A DNA stretch of 64,000 bases from contig CM073591.1 in the NCBI GenBank assembly GCA_037074705.1, positions 86,098,032 to 86,162,031 on the forward strand. The letters are read 5' to 3'. Source of the DNA: Zhengitettix transpicula. Its lineage: Eukaryota > Arthropoda > Insecta > Orthoptera > Tetrigidae. Position numbers and translations under genes: made by a program. The notes under the pieces were generated by a model. That model saw nothing but the letters and a program-made list of their open reading frames with translations, did not search any database and was not told the DNA's origin. Below, one piece after another: positions 22,222 to 33,334 of the stretch (position 1 is the first letter of the stretch; each line of letters starts with the position of its first letter).

Positions 22222-23508
22222 CCACTGTGAACAAAAAGTAAGGTGAATTTATTTATAAAATATAATTATTTATTTATTCTTCCAAATCAATTTCATCCCC
22301 TTCAAAGTAATCCCCGTCCGATAAAACGCACTTTTTCCAACGCTTCTTCCAGTCCTCGAAACAGTCGGAATAGTCTTTATCCGGTATAACCTTCAAGACC
22401 TTCTTCGATTCGGTTTTTATCTCCTCAATCGTATCAAAACGGCGTCCCCGCATTGGCCTTTTGAGTTTGCTGAATAGCCAGAAGTCGCACGGAGCCAAAT
22501 CAGGCGAATACGGTGGTTGCGGAAAGATATGAGTCGAGTTTTTGGCAAAAAAGTCGCGAAGAACCCATGCAGTATGACATGGTGCATTATCGTGATGAAG
22601 GAACTAAGAATTGTTCGCCCATAATTCCGGCCGTTTCAGACGAATAGCTTCACGCAAACGACGCATAACGCTAAAATAATATTCTTTGTTGATAGTTTGG
22701 CCCGGCGGAAGGGATTCATAGTGCACCACACCACGATAATCAAAGAAAACTGTCAACATGACCTTGATTTTCGGTCTTGCTTCACCTTTTGCACGATATT
22801 CGCTGGATTGGTCGGTGGTTTCAGGGTCGTATGCGTAAATCCAAGTCTCGTCTCCAGTAATGATGCATTTCAAGTGGTCCTGATAGTCAGACAGAAAAGT
22901 TTCACACACATCAACGCGACGCTTTTTTTTCCAAAAAATGGAGCGATTTTGCACCAATCGAGACTTGACGCGTTTGAGACACAAAACATTCTTCAAAATG
23001 GTTTGGGCTGAGTCAAATGATATTCCGGCACTATCAGCGAGATCTGTAATTGTCCATCGACGATTTTCATGCGCCAAATCTTTGAATTTTTGGACGTGGC
23101 CCTCGTCGGTAGACGTTGTAGGTCGTCCAGAGCGCAGTTCGTCTTCAACGCGTTCTCGACCCTCTTTTAACTCGTTGTACCACTTATAAACGTTTTTTTG
23201 TGCCATAGTTTGATCACCATAGGCCTTCCGCAACATTTTCAACGTGTCCGCACAAGAATATTCGTGTCGCAAACAAAATTTGATGCAAGTTCTTTGCTCA
23301 ACAAAATCACCCATTGCAAAAATCGAAAAATTCACTTTTGGTTGTTTACAAAAACACGTGTAACTCGAAGATAATTAAACCTTTCAACAAACAGATGCTT
23401 GGAAAATATTATAGACAGTCCTGCCAACCTAGCAAAAAACATTTACCTGCATTTCTAATACCCGGGAGTTTTAAATGACAATTTCACCTTACTTTTTGAT
23501 CACAGTGG
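22222..23508 (-). mobile_element. mariner element, complete, 1287 bp
   Basis: The ends are inverted repeats of ~28 bp, CCACTGTGAACAAAAAGTAA at the left and CCACTGTGATCAAAAAGTAA at the right (one mismatch), each beside a TA dinucleotide (22220-22221 and 23509-23510), the target duplication of Tc1/mariner. Length and structure are typical of mariner. The transposase runs on the minus strand and is nearly intact, so the insertion is relatively young. Confidence 0.95.
22274..23335 (-). pseudogene. mariner transposase with a single nonsense codon
   Basis: Start at ATG 23333-23335 (MNFSIFAMGDF; a second ATG follows at codon 8). One frame continues to the stop at 22274-22276, 353 codons, the normal length for a mariner transposase. 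The N-terminal half carries the two helix-turn-helix units (CIKFCLRHEYSCADTLKML.., ITDLADSAGIS..). Catalytic residues are present: D162 in ITGDETW, D249 in LHHDNAPCH and D284 in APCDFWLF, with exactly 34 residues between the last two (D,D34D). The only lesion seen is TAG at 22604-22606 (codon 244), where the family usually has Trp, five codons before the second Asp. As it stands the product lacks the last two catalytic Asp. The protein would bind the inverted repeats and cut and paste the element into TA sites. Confidence 0.95.
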
Positions 23509-23616
23509 TACATTTGTATTACAGCACTTTATTATTTTTGATCTCCTTCCCATTGAATTGTGGTGTACTGATTTCATCTCATTTTTCTTGATTTTCCATT
23601 TACACAAAAATATTAT

Positions 23617-23698
23617 AAAATAAATGGTAAAATAAAATAAATCGAAATTTTGATAGACATAAGTCCAATTCGTAAATAATGAGAAGTATAGACTTCCG
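23617..23698 (+). repeat. direct repeat flanking the mariner, right copy
   Basis: Partner of 21820-21893, with a short insertion after the agacataag segment. Confidence 0.7.
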
Positions 23699-24007
23699 GT
23701 TAAATAATTGGTTTGGGTGGTATCCAAGATTTTTTGTTAAAATGCTGGGTCCGAATTTACTGATAGCAAGGATGTATTATCCGCGAATGTTGCATTAGTT
23801 GTATTATTTGTGGTTGACAGTATAGATGAAGTAGAGTAATGGGCCCCAACACACTCCCTTGAGGCACCCGTGATTGTACTGGGTGATAATTGGAGTGAGT
23901 GGAACATATTTCGCAGCTACCTGCTATCTACCACATATGAGACCGACCGCAAATGAGACTACACAGCGCAGAGAAAACACTTTGTTTAATTTTATTGGGG
24001 TTTATAT
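23699..24007. other. AT-rich spacer, nothing recognised
   Basis: The segment between the direct repeat and solo LTR A shows no coding or RNA signal. Confidence 0.4.
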
Positions 24008-25056
24008 TGCAATACAAATTAGAGGCCATTAGTGATTTGATAATTGGAAATTTATGGCGGATTGTTATCGGCAAGAATATCAAAAGCAACGATACACAGA
24101 CAAGCCTTTGTCGGCAACAAGCGTTTCTAAAACCGGAGTCGGACGGCGGACACAGTTGCGGGCAGATATCCATCCAGAAAGGTCGCAGTTTGAAATTGAA
24201 CAAAAAGTTTTCTGACACTAATTCATCGAGTAAAGTTACAGGAAAGTAACATAATAAGTCATGCCGCAGTAAAATTCAATAAGTAAAGAGACCGTCACTA
24301 ATTTCACCGAGAGAAAGTTGGTAACAATCTGACTGACCATTAATTCAGAACGAGTAGTCGTTTCCAGTTGAGAAATACCAAAGTTTCGACAGTGTTTTGT
24401 TATCAATTTAAATTCAGTGAATTCATGGCCTGTTTAATATGAAAAGTGTGGTGCATCTGAACCCAAACTTAAGCCTGGTACCAGCAGAGATTGTAAGTAG
24501 AAAGACATTTAATAAAGTTTTTAAACGTTAACTAAAGATAGAATCGTCAGATTTCGGTTTCACGTTTGTTTTACTGTTTAACTTTAAGGTCGTAAAAAGA
24601 ATTGGATTCTTTAATTTAAATGTAAAAAGGTTGGTTCTTTATTTAGAAGGCCCAAATAAACGACCCTGAGTTGAGAGTTGACAAAATCTGTGAAAGAACA
24701 AAACCTCAAATGTAAATAATGACGTCGAAAAATCTTGTAATATTTACTTGGAATAAATTAATTGTCTTGTAAAGATTAAATAATTTGGTAAATTATTTTG
24801 AATCCTTTCCGTTTAATTTAAATTAAATTAAATTAAAATAATTAATCAACCATTTAATTCTTTTAATATTGTTTATTCATTACAATTGGCGTCATTAACG
24901 TATTGCCAACCGACTAAATTTAATATTTGTTGTTTATTACATTTTGGCTTCACCAACTTGAGGGAATTCATCTAATTCAAAAATTGTCTTTTGTTTATTA
25001 CATTTTTGTGCATCAACGTGGGCTCATTAATATTTAATTATTTTTTATTCATAACA
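24008..25056 (+). mobile_element. solo LTR (copy A)
   Basis: Starts TGCAATACAAATTAGAGGCC and ends TTATTCATAACA. Flanks are ATAT (left) and AGAT (right), a 3/4 match to a 4-bp duplication. Shares with the other copies a GGTACCAG palindrome (24477-24484) followed by a GTAAGTA donor-like site, and a TCAGATTTCGG block. The 3' end holds three tandem units of TTATTACA-type sequence plus a tRNA-Lys primer-site-like stretch. No gag or pol. Confidence 0.78.
24880..25030 (+). repeat. three tandem primer-binding-site-like units in LTR A
   Basis: Three units of ~60 bp each hold TTATTACA (or TTCATTACA) followed by sequences such as ATTGGCGTCATTAACG, TTTTGGCTTCACCAACTTGA and TTTGTGCATCAACGTGGGC. The shared pattern resembles the primer-binding site complementary to the tRNA-Lys 3' end (TGGCG..CAACGTGGGGC). 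Confidence 0.6.
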
Positions 25057-26566
25057 AGATATTTATCGTTGATACTCTACGATATGTAAAAGAGAATCCA
25101 TTATTTTCCGTGATTCGACATTGAGTGCCGTCTTCTTAATTTCAGGGAAGGCGGACGTCAGTAATATTAATTGGTGAGACAATTGTCATAGACTTAACTG
25201 ATTTAAACTATTTTTGCAGAAAAAAGCTTATAAATTTTTAATTTATCATTTTTTTCATAATATTTGGAAACATATTATTTTTATTCATTGCATGCTATCA
25301 ATTTCAGAACGTGTCGTGTTCGTCATCGTCTGTGACGACTGATGTTAGAATTTCACAGAAGCAATCTTTCTCTGCCTGCCGCATTTTCGTCCGGCAATTG
25401 TAGAGGGATAACGAACGCCTTCTAACAAAAAGAAGTAGCAAGGAAATATGCGACATTCTCAATAGCTGGGGCTTCTCTACCTGGCTGGTGGCGTCACAAT
25501 GCCAACAATGGGGCGCCGTCCATCCGCCAGAGAAGCTTTTATTGCGCACATCCAGACATTATCATTTCCCCACTCCCGGACTCACAACCACTTTCTGCTA
25601 CCAACATCCGGACGAAATGTGCGGTATTTCCGTTCGCAGTGGATCGTTGCTTGGCTGGATTAATGGCGATTGCGCCCCAGCTTCCGATAGCTACTAGCAG
25701 AAAGGCGGGATTACCTCCCGGCCAATGAATTCCTCCTTTTTTCCCCTTTCTTTCTTATCCTGCCTCGTTCTCTATCACTCCGTTCCCCTTAAGATGTCAG
25801 AGAGACGTAGAAACGAGATAAACGGACAGATGCCGAGATAAAGAGATGGCGCGTGAGGAGGCGGGGGCGGGGAAGGGATGGCTACAGGGATTAAAGCGGA
25901 CGATTTACAAAGAGAGGCGACATTCGGATGAATCTAGATTAGTTTCGGCTGTTCAATACCTCCCAAGGCGCGGAACGCAAAAAGCTTTACCTGGCTTGTG
26001 ATCTGTCACGAGGCGCTTTTGTATCCGTGGAAGATGAATAAGCAGATTAATTCGCCGCATAATACCACTTGACAAGTGGCGGTTTCTTAATGACAGCCAT
26101 TGTTTTAAGTTCTTCAGCAGCAGCAGCTTTTTTCTCTTTTCGAAACAGAAAAACGGCGCATACTGAAAGGCGTGGAAAATAAATATCCGTACATGTTCTT
26201 TAAACTGATAAAAATGCGTTCGTGTCTACCAAACACATTTGTAGTCAAATATTATAAATTGTTAATAACATATTGAATAACTTACAGCACGTACATGACT
26301 TGTCTGATGAACGTACAACGCGAACATGACCTCTCTGATGAAAAATCACTGAAATGCATGCATCTCATTTTAAAATGAATAAAATTTCTGCCAGGCGTCA
26401 ACCACGCAAAAATGAATCACCTAAATCGACGCTAAATCTTTGGAGAAGTACGGGAACTTGCACAGCATCAATACGATACGGAGAAGATATAGCTAAGGTC
26501 TGAATACGTCTTTCAACTACAAACATCTTCGTAACCCTAAATGAGACTAAACATATATATGTAAAC
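25057..26566. other. intergenic, with a GC-richer island at 25480-25930
   Basis: 25480-25930 has balanced composition and purine-rich tracts (gaggaggcgggggcggggaa near 25855), unlike the repeats around it. No open frame longer than 83 codons, no recognised domain, no second copy in the window. It may be single-copy regulatory or untranslated sequence; unproven. Confidence 0.35.
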
Positions 26567-26570
26567 ATAC

Positions 26571-27668
26571 TGTAATACCCATTAAAAAGGCCATTAATTG
26601 TTTTAATTAAATTGGATTGTTTGCGGTACGTGTTGCCAAAGAACAACAATGGACGGTAACTCTGTGTCGGCTGAGCCTTTGTTGTGAACTGCGTTCTGTA
26701 CGAGAGTTAGTCAGTCTGCGAAGCGGATATGTCCACTCGGGAACTGAAAACGTAAAATGAGGATGCTGATTTAAAAAGTATGAATAGCGCGGTCCAAGAA
26801 GAACAACTGCGAGATCTATTAGTTTACATAAAACGCGAGTAAACCGTTTTAACGGAGAGACTCAAATAATAACCGCAAATTTGGAAGCAAAAGGTTTTGC
26901 TTCACACAGACTGAACTATATTTCGCATAGCGGCATCAAGGAGACCTATGTCCGAGGGCTGACTGAGGGGCGGCTGATCCAAAGTTTCAGGTGGCAGAGA
27001 ACAAGCTCATCGACTGAGTGTATTAAAATTTTATTGTGTAGAATCAGTGAATAATGGCCTTTTTAGTGAGTGTTGTTCTCAAGCTCCAAGAATAAGATCT
27101 GGTACCAGAAAGACATTCGTGAGTACAAAACAATTATTTAAAATCTGTAAACGAGGATTAATGGTAGAAGTCAGATATCGTTCGTTTTTCTTTTCATTTA
27201 GTTTCTTTCATTTCGTTTATTTTCATATTGTATTAAGTTAGGTTCAATGAGTTTGAACTGTTAATGTTACTTTATTAAATTGGATTGTTCTGACTATCAA
27301 ACCCAGTAATGATTCTGAGATAAAGAGAATTTCGACGTATTTGATTGTAAAATATAAAGTTGTATTTTTCCTAAAACGCCACGAATTGCTAAATTGAAAT
27401 AAAATATTCGTTCGTTAACTTGATGAAAATTGGCGTATAAAGTAGGGATTACCATTTGTACTTTTAAAGAATAAATTTTTAGAGCTTAATAATTTTGTTA
27501 ATCAATTCTTTTAATTAAGACCACCCCTTTTAATTATTACATAAATTGGTTTCTACAACGTGGGGCAAAATTAATTTATTTAAATCTTTATCTTTTAATT
27601 ATTACATAAATTGACTTCCTTAACGTGGGGCAAAATTAATTTAATTAAATCTTCTATTAATTATTACA
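26571..27668 (+). mobile_element. solo LTR (copy B)
   Basis: Starts TGTAATACCCATTAAAAAGG and ends TTAATTATTACA. Flanks ATAC and ATAT match at 3 of 4 bases. Contains AGGCCATTAATTG near the start (shared with copy D), CTGGTACCAGA (27098-27108) with a TCGTGAGTA donor-like site, GTCAGATATCG, and two tandem units carrying CAACGTGGGGC / TAACGTGGGGC at 27540-27640. Confidence 0.78.
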
Positions 27669-28777
27669 ATATATATGATTCGAACTCAGTTGGCAAATGC
27701 AAGGTTCATTTATATTATATAATTTAAAATTAATCATCATATTTCATGTGAAGAAAATTGGTTTAAATTACATTCTATGCTCATCTGCTCACGTAAAAGA
27801 AATATTATACATTTTATATTTGATTCGTGTTTTATTTCGCATTCATAAAATATTCCAAACTGCAAAGCATAAATAACAGTAAATTATCAATGTTCAAGGT
27901 TATTCCCTGTGAATTTCATGAATCAATATCTGAGGCTTGAAGAAGATGACGGAGCCAGGCGTCGAAACGTCACTGATTACATGTACAACACATTTGGAAA
28001 ACCGAAAAAAAATCATTCTACAGTAAATTACCTTTGTGAACATGGGAATTATGACTGAAAACTTATGAAATATACTCGCCAAATGACTGCCTTCTCTTCT
28101 TTCTCAAAAGATGATTCTTGGAACAAACCTTGAAGCATGAAGTTTTCCGAACCGGCAATCTTACATCGGCCGTATAAAATTTACAAACTTGTGGATATTG
28201 CATGATGGCGCTTAAACCCAAATCATAAATTGTCGCAAAAAATAATGCAGAATGTCTCAATATCGATTTACAATTACCGAAACTAATTCACCCTGTTCGT
28301 ATTCAAGGAATTAATGTCCGGGAACTCCTGCGGCCAGAAAGCCACACAATAAATAGACGAGATGGAATGAAATTTGTGTGTTGAAATTTCCATATTAAAC
28401 AACCACTGCTTTTCCGATGAAAATTATAGTCTTCAAAAAGTGTTTGAACTCTTCAATGAGTTGCAATCAAACAAACGTGGGAGAGTGTTGGCGGTCAGAA
28501 CCGTTATTTCTTCAACAAGTTGAATTTAATGAAATTTTTACAAGTTTGGAAATGTTTATCTCTTTAAAAGATGTCAAGCTGACGAGTTAATATTTACTAC
28601 ATTATCTGTTACAGTATCAGTTTAAATATTGCGAATACATTATCGAACCATATTCGCATATTCCGTTACTTTTCATGTAATTTTCCTCTAGATAAGTTTT
28701 ATCAGAAACTAGATTTATTTTAACGCGCAATGCAGCAACTCTATTCTAAACGTTTACCTCAACCTTTATTTCATATA
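27669..28777. other. AT-rich DNA with one hammerhead-like motif
   Basis: No gene recognised; frames at 27900-28260 (60-65 codons) are unsupported. The motif at 27937-27971 is listed separately. Confidence 0.4.
27937..27971 (+). ncRNA. hammerhead-like motif, one core base changed
   Basis: UUGAAGA (expected CUGANGA; C3 is U), then a GACG...CGUC stem (27948-27951/27960-27963), then GAAA-CGU-C (27964-27971) with the palindromic ACGU stem III and GUC cleavage triplet. Stem I pairing is weak. Likely the end of a PLE-type repeat. Confidence 0.45.
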
Positions 28778-29400
28778 CTAACTGGGTGCTCGGTGTTGCC
28801 CGGGTTGTTATATAACCATAACCCCCGACTTGATTCCAATCTAGAGTGCATTATCGTTATTTTTATGTAACTCACCTCGACGCATCCCTAAATGTGCTCA
28901 AAATCCATGCCGAAACGGTTTGAACTCATTGACATCGAGAACGTTTCATTCGACCAATATATCAACCGTTTTAAAATGTTAGAAAATTGCCGCCCACGCT
29001 ACCGTGAGTTAGACGCAAAAATTATCCGGTTAACTTGTTTGAAAATTTATACCCCCCCTACCTTCGACCGACGCCACCCACCTCCACGCGTTACCCAGGT
29101 TTTCATAAATAAACTCAGTGACATCTATAACCCCGGATTCGACTCCAATTTCGATTGTTTTTGTCTAATTTTCATGTATTGCCACTCCACCCACGCCCTT
29201 AAGGGTGCTCCCTTCCCAATCCCGAAAGGAGCTGAAATTATATACAGGGAACATGTACAGAAATGTTATTAATCTCTATGATGCAGAAATATATTTATTC
29301 GATGCAAAAATCGGCTGGTTATTATATTTGAAAATTTATAACCCCGCCCACCTCGGCACAATCATGAAGAAGAAATAGTGAACCAGATTAAAAACATTGA
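28778..29400 (+). repeat. interspersed repeat A, copy 2
   Basis: Begins actgggtgctcggtgttgcc and includes two tandem subunits, each starting around a 'tgactccaatttcg' or 'ttgattccaatct' motif, joined at aataaactcagtgacatc (~29105), the same joint as in the 4.1-kb copy. The 126-codon frame at 28892-29272 lies wholly inside the repeat and is not a gene. Confidence 0.75.
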
Positions 29401-29460
29401 ACCCGGGGAGTTAAGGAAATTCAAAAAGATGATACGCCAATTCAGTATTTTCTGTAGTAC

Positions 29461-29510
29461 AAGTCACGGCTACCTCGGTCAGTAGAGCATGACTCTTAAT
29501 CTTAATTTAA
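29461..29510 (+). other. tRNA-Lys-like 5' half
   Basis: CACGGCTACCTCGGTCAGTA + GAGCATGACTCTTAATCTTA resembles the D-arm and anticodon arm (CUU) of tRNA-Lys. No T-arm or acceptor 3' strand follows, so it is a relic, possibly a SINE head. Confidence 0.6.
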
Positions 29511-30289
29511 GAAAATGTTTTTACTTTACTAAGTGGGAGTTCTTTTAGGTTGGTCTTGGCTTTATTTTCAGAAACGCATCGTCACTTTTTCCCAGTGAGT
29601 AATTCAGGCTGCTGGTCAAGTACCATTTCAAAATTTGCATGCGGTACCAGTACAAATTAAGGTGTTTTCAAATAAACTGACACCGTTGCTATCAAAATTT
29701 TTATTCAATCTTTACAAAAGACACTCTTTTCCCTATTGCAAAGATCATCCATCTACATTTCATAAGATCATGAAAACTATAACTCACCAGAGTTATTTAT
29801 ATATGAGGAAAACACGTTGCAACATACAAAAGAAAATACAAAATAATAAATATGCAAAGAAAAAAATATATAAAACATTCGATTTGAAAATTAAAAACAA
29901 TAACAGATATATACATAAGTGAGAAGGATTTATACGTATGCGAGAAGGAAAAATCGTTACGTACATGTTAAATACATTCACAACATTAAAATAGAGTTTT
30001 AATTTAACATTCATATTATTCACAGAAGCACAGCCGTAAATCCACGATTTTCACCGTTACTATAGGCGACAGGAAACCTAGTTTTCGTCAAAGTAATGGA
30101 TTGAGCACACTTCAGGCGATGTATTAAAAAAGCAGGGAAAGAGAAATATAGAATTAGACATAAATCATATTGCATCTTGTTACAATTTAATGTTAGTACA
30201 TTGACAGAAAACCAAACAGCGAAACAATTGAATATATGATTGACAACTTGTTATAGACTTTATCTCTCGATTTGAATTGATATATTTCA
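29511..30289. other. AT-rich DNA, nothing recognised
   Basis: Frames at 29635-30023 (up to 95 codons, on both strands) are A/T-driven and overlap each other. No other signal. Confidence 0.4.
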
Positions 30290-31490
30290 ATCATGCTGAA
30301 TTTCCTTCCGGGCGTGTCTTTTTTCGAACCCTCAGAGGGAACGGAGATGCCCAGGTAACAAAATCTCGAGCGGACTGGTTCCTGCATGAAGGAAAAACGG
30401 AAAAAGTGTTAGCCAACGGAACCACATACCCTCTCGAATCCAACTCCAGTGTGCGTTGAGCTGGGACGTGCACAACACACCCAGCTAGGCTATTGGGTCC
30501 CTGGAGGATAGCTCAGGAACTCACGCACCCCGAGTTACCAAATTTCCCCAAAGGACGGCTTTGGTTGGCCGCGCACATTGCTCCGTTAGAATGAATGCCC
30601 AGGGTCACCCCGCAGGGTGAAGATGTACTTGCCCGAGGGCCTTTGAAACTTGTCAGCACACCCCAGGTTTCCAGAGTGGCTCTCAAGTTGGGGCTATCTC
30701 CCTCACATAGCAACAGGGTATTGCTATGAGGAGAATTATGGGCAGGCGGTTTCGTCATCGGATAACTAAGAAGCGAAGACAAGTCCCCACAACTCGACAC
30801 CTTAGCCTCCTGGAGAATGGTTGATTGTGGGGTCGCCAGCACCTTCCACCTCCCAAAGAGACTGGACGACCGCCTTGAGTCAATCTCCACCACCTCCTGG
30901 CAGGACAGGATGTTAGCTTCCCCCAGGAGAACCACGCGCCCTCCCTTCGTCCCTACCTTCCCACGGGCCGCAATCGCAGAAAAGCCTCTCTACTAGAGTT
31001 CTATTGTCAGCGGGATTCCTCCCACTACCGAGAATAGTCACGGATCGAGGGTGCTTCTGCAGCCTCTCCCACACATGAAGCCTGACTACACTGAATCCGT
31101 TACCCACAAACTTGGGATTGGAAGCAGAGCAGATAGGTTTACGAGCGAATGCCGTGTGGTCTGCCCTGGGCCTCGTCTCGGATACTACCATCCATGAGGC
31201 GACACCTCAAGCGACTGTTATCCCCACCATTCACCCACTCCTCTCATCATGCCGCACCATTCGAGAGTACTCCGAAGAGTACTAGTGATTGGGGGACTCA
31301 TCCCCCAACTGACTCTGAAAACAGCGAGTCTGTTACCCACATACATGGGATTAGAAGCGCCAAGACCAGTTTTAAGGGTAGACGCCGTGTGGTCTGCCCC
31401 TGGACTCGACATCGGACACTATCCGGACGACACCTCAAACGTCTGTTATCCAGCCGTCTATACGTATATTTCAGTAATATTCAAAGTTAG
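30290..31490 (-). repeat. GC-rich repeat block with a ~234-bp tandem duplication
   Basis: Strong composition shift to about half G+C. Two related units lie at about 31068-31245 and 31300-31465, aligned at ttacccaca (31100 and 31334), cgccgtgtggtctgcccc and cgacacctcaa. The minus strand has open frames of 140 (30513-30935) and 92 (30913-31191) codons without a recognised domain. Tandem GC-rich units of this kind occur in 5' untranslated regions of some non-LTR elements; that assignment is inference. Confidence 0.55.
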
Positions 31491-31844
31491 CTAATTTATG
31501 GTAAAATTCATTAACTTTGGCAGATTATTTTTATAATCATATTATAAATTAATAACAGAAGTGGCCGTTAAGTAGAACAGAGTCTTACTTGAACGCTTAT
31601 AGAGTTTTCGTGAACCAAATGTTTTTAGTTCGTTGCATTTCCAACCCTCCGTGTGAGAAATTAGGCTGAAGTATTATTCATACACCTAAACCGCAATTAT
31701 TTCATAATAATTAAAAGATTTATTATAATAATGTCTAATATTGGAATGTAAATAATTTTGAATTATTTGATTGGAATAATTTTTCTTAGCTTGCTCCTGT
31801 TAAGATTTCAGTAAATATAACATTCATAATAATAATAAGAAATA
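31491..31844. other. AT-rich spacer, nothing recognised
   Basis: No coding or structural signal seen. Confidence 0.4.
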
Positions 31845-32035
31845 TAGGCAAATACAGACAAAATAAATGGTAATATAAATACTACTCAACGTTTCTGGGA
31901 TCCTTGTCCCTTTCTTCAGAGCGACACAACCGCACAAGGGCACAAGGATCCCAGAAACGTTGTGTGGTATTTATATTATCACTTATTTTGTCTGTATTTG
32001 GCTGTCTTTATTATTATTAATGTTTTTTTCTAATC
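31845..32035. repeat. short palindromic PLE-end repeat
   Basis: Two inverted arms, each the terminal-repeat family of 7786-8700: aggcaaatacagacaaaata / tattttgtctgtatttggct, ggtaatataaatact / gtggtatttatatt, and aacgtttctgggatccttgt / caaggatcccagaaacg. The centre (31920-31945) is only ~25 bp. The left motif on the minus strand has CUGAAGA (31919-31913) and GAAACGUU (31895-31888); the right motif has GAAACGUU but has lost CUGANGA. Confidence 0.85.
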
Positions 32036-32085
32036 AGACGTAAAATTTTTCTTTTCATCCTATTATTCAGTTTCTACTATCAATA

Positions 32086-32114
32086 GCTTTAGACATTTAT
32101 GTCACAATCATCAG
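32086..32114 (-). ncRNA. decayed hammerhead-like motif
   Basis: CUGAUGA (32114-32108), a perfect GACAU-AA-AUGUC hairpin (32103-32092), then UAAAGCU in place of GAAACGU. Stem II is in the right place but the G12 position is changed, so activity is unlikely. Confidence 0.4.
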
Positions 32115-33329
32115 AAAAATGTGCATTGAAATACAGTTTACTCCATCAACAATTCACATTATGATCATTTGTCAGGACTGAATAATTTCAAAACACATCT
32201 GTAAACGCATGGGTAGAAACACACACCTTCCATGCATCTACATATAAAACCTCAATAAAACTGTTGTTACAAGTAGGGTAACCTTTCCAGTGAATGAATC
32301 CCCCCCCCCTCCGCCAAGTCAATGAACTTTGCTTACATGAACTAGAAAATAAGTACACAGGAACGAAGTATCTTCAGATTTAAGCAGATGGCATACAAGC
32401 ATTATTTTTATTATCTTTATTGTACTCGCTTATATATTTTTCTGACAGTGAACTATTTTAATAGTAGAAAATGACAAAGAAGATGAATAAAGATTGATAA
32501 TTAATTTTTTCACTTTGTGTTCATTACCTGGAAGGTAAACTTGACAATTCCAGTGAATGAACACTCGTACATTTTCCTTACGTTTATCATTATTTTTCAC
32601 AAATTTATACACAAACTTAATTAGAAAATACCGGTTTTTACTTAAAAATGAAATAAAAAGTGAACAAGAAAGCTAATAATATTATAGTTTATATTTGTGG
32701 TGAACAAGTTAAAAATTCAGAGGTTGTTACACCACCGAGTTCAGATTTTGGACATTAAAGAAAACGATTGACAAGATATGTCAAAGAAACTTGCAGACTA
32801 ATACAAAGCTGGAAAGAACACTTAATCACCCCTGAAAACTTCAGTGGTTTAGGGGTGCTAAATAATAAAAACGTGATTTTTATACTGCAAAACGTCGCCT
32901 GAATGGAGAGAAGCTCAGGAAAGAAATGAGAATGAGAAGAAAAAAGAAGTTAATACGAAAGAGAGCCGAAAATAATGAAGAAAAATTCAAAATTATGAAA
33001 GAAAAAAGAAGAAATAAGTTTGACAGTAAAAAAAGTTAGAAAGTCGAATTTTGCACAAAAGATGACGGAAAAACGTGTTTAAAATAAATAAGAATTTGTA
33101 AATTTGAAATTTACGATCACATTCCTAAAGAGACTGGACTGGGTACGCGGTCTTTTTGGTGGCACGAGAACTGTTCGAACTACACGAGAATACATTTGCA
33201 AAAATTGTTACTAGCTTAGTATATGAAATTTTAATTATTATTAAATTCATCGTTTAGACTTTTGATTTATGTTATATTTTTATAAATGTACTCAATCGAG
33301 GAAGCTAGAAAATTAGAGTTTATGTTTTT
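32115..33329. other. AT-rich DNA, nothing recognised
   Basis: Contains a C11 run near 32300 and an A/G-rich section at 32900-33060. No gene or repeat end recognised. Confidence 0.4.
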
Positions 33330-33334
33330 TTTAA

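Noticed and set aside
26291..26351. Two CUGAUGA sequences in a short duplicated stretch as hammerhead motifs
   Set aside because: No GAAA block or suitable stem follows at the right distance.
28892..29272. 126-codon open frame as a gene
   Set aside because: It lies entirely inside repeat A and is broken in the other copies.
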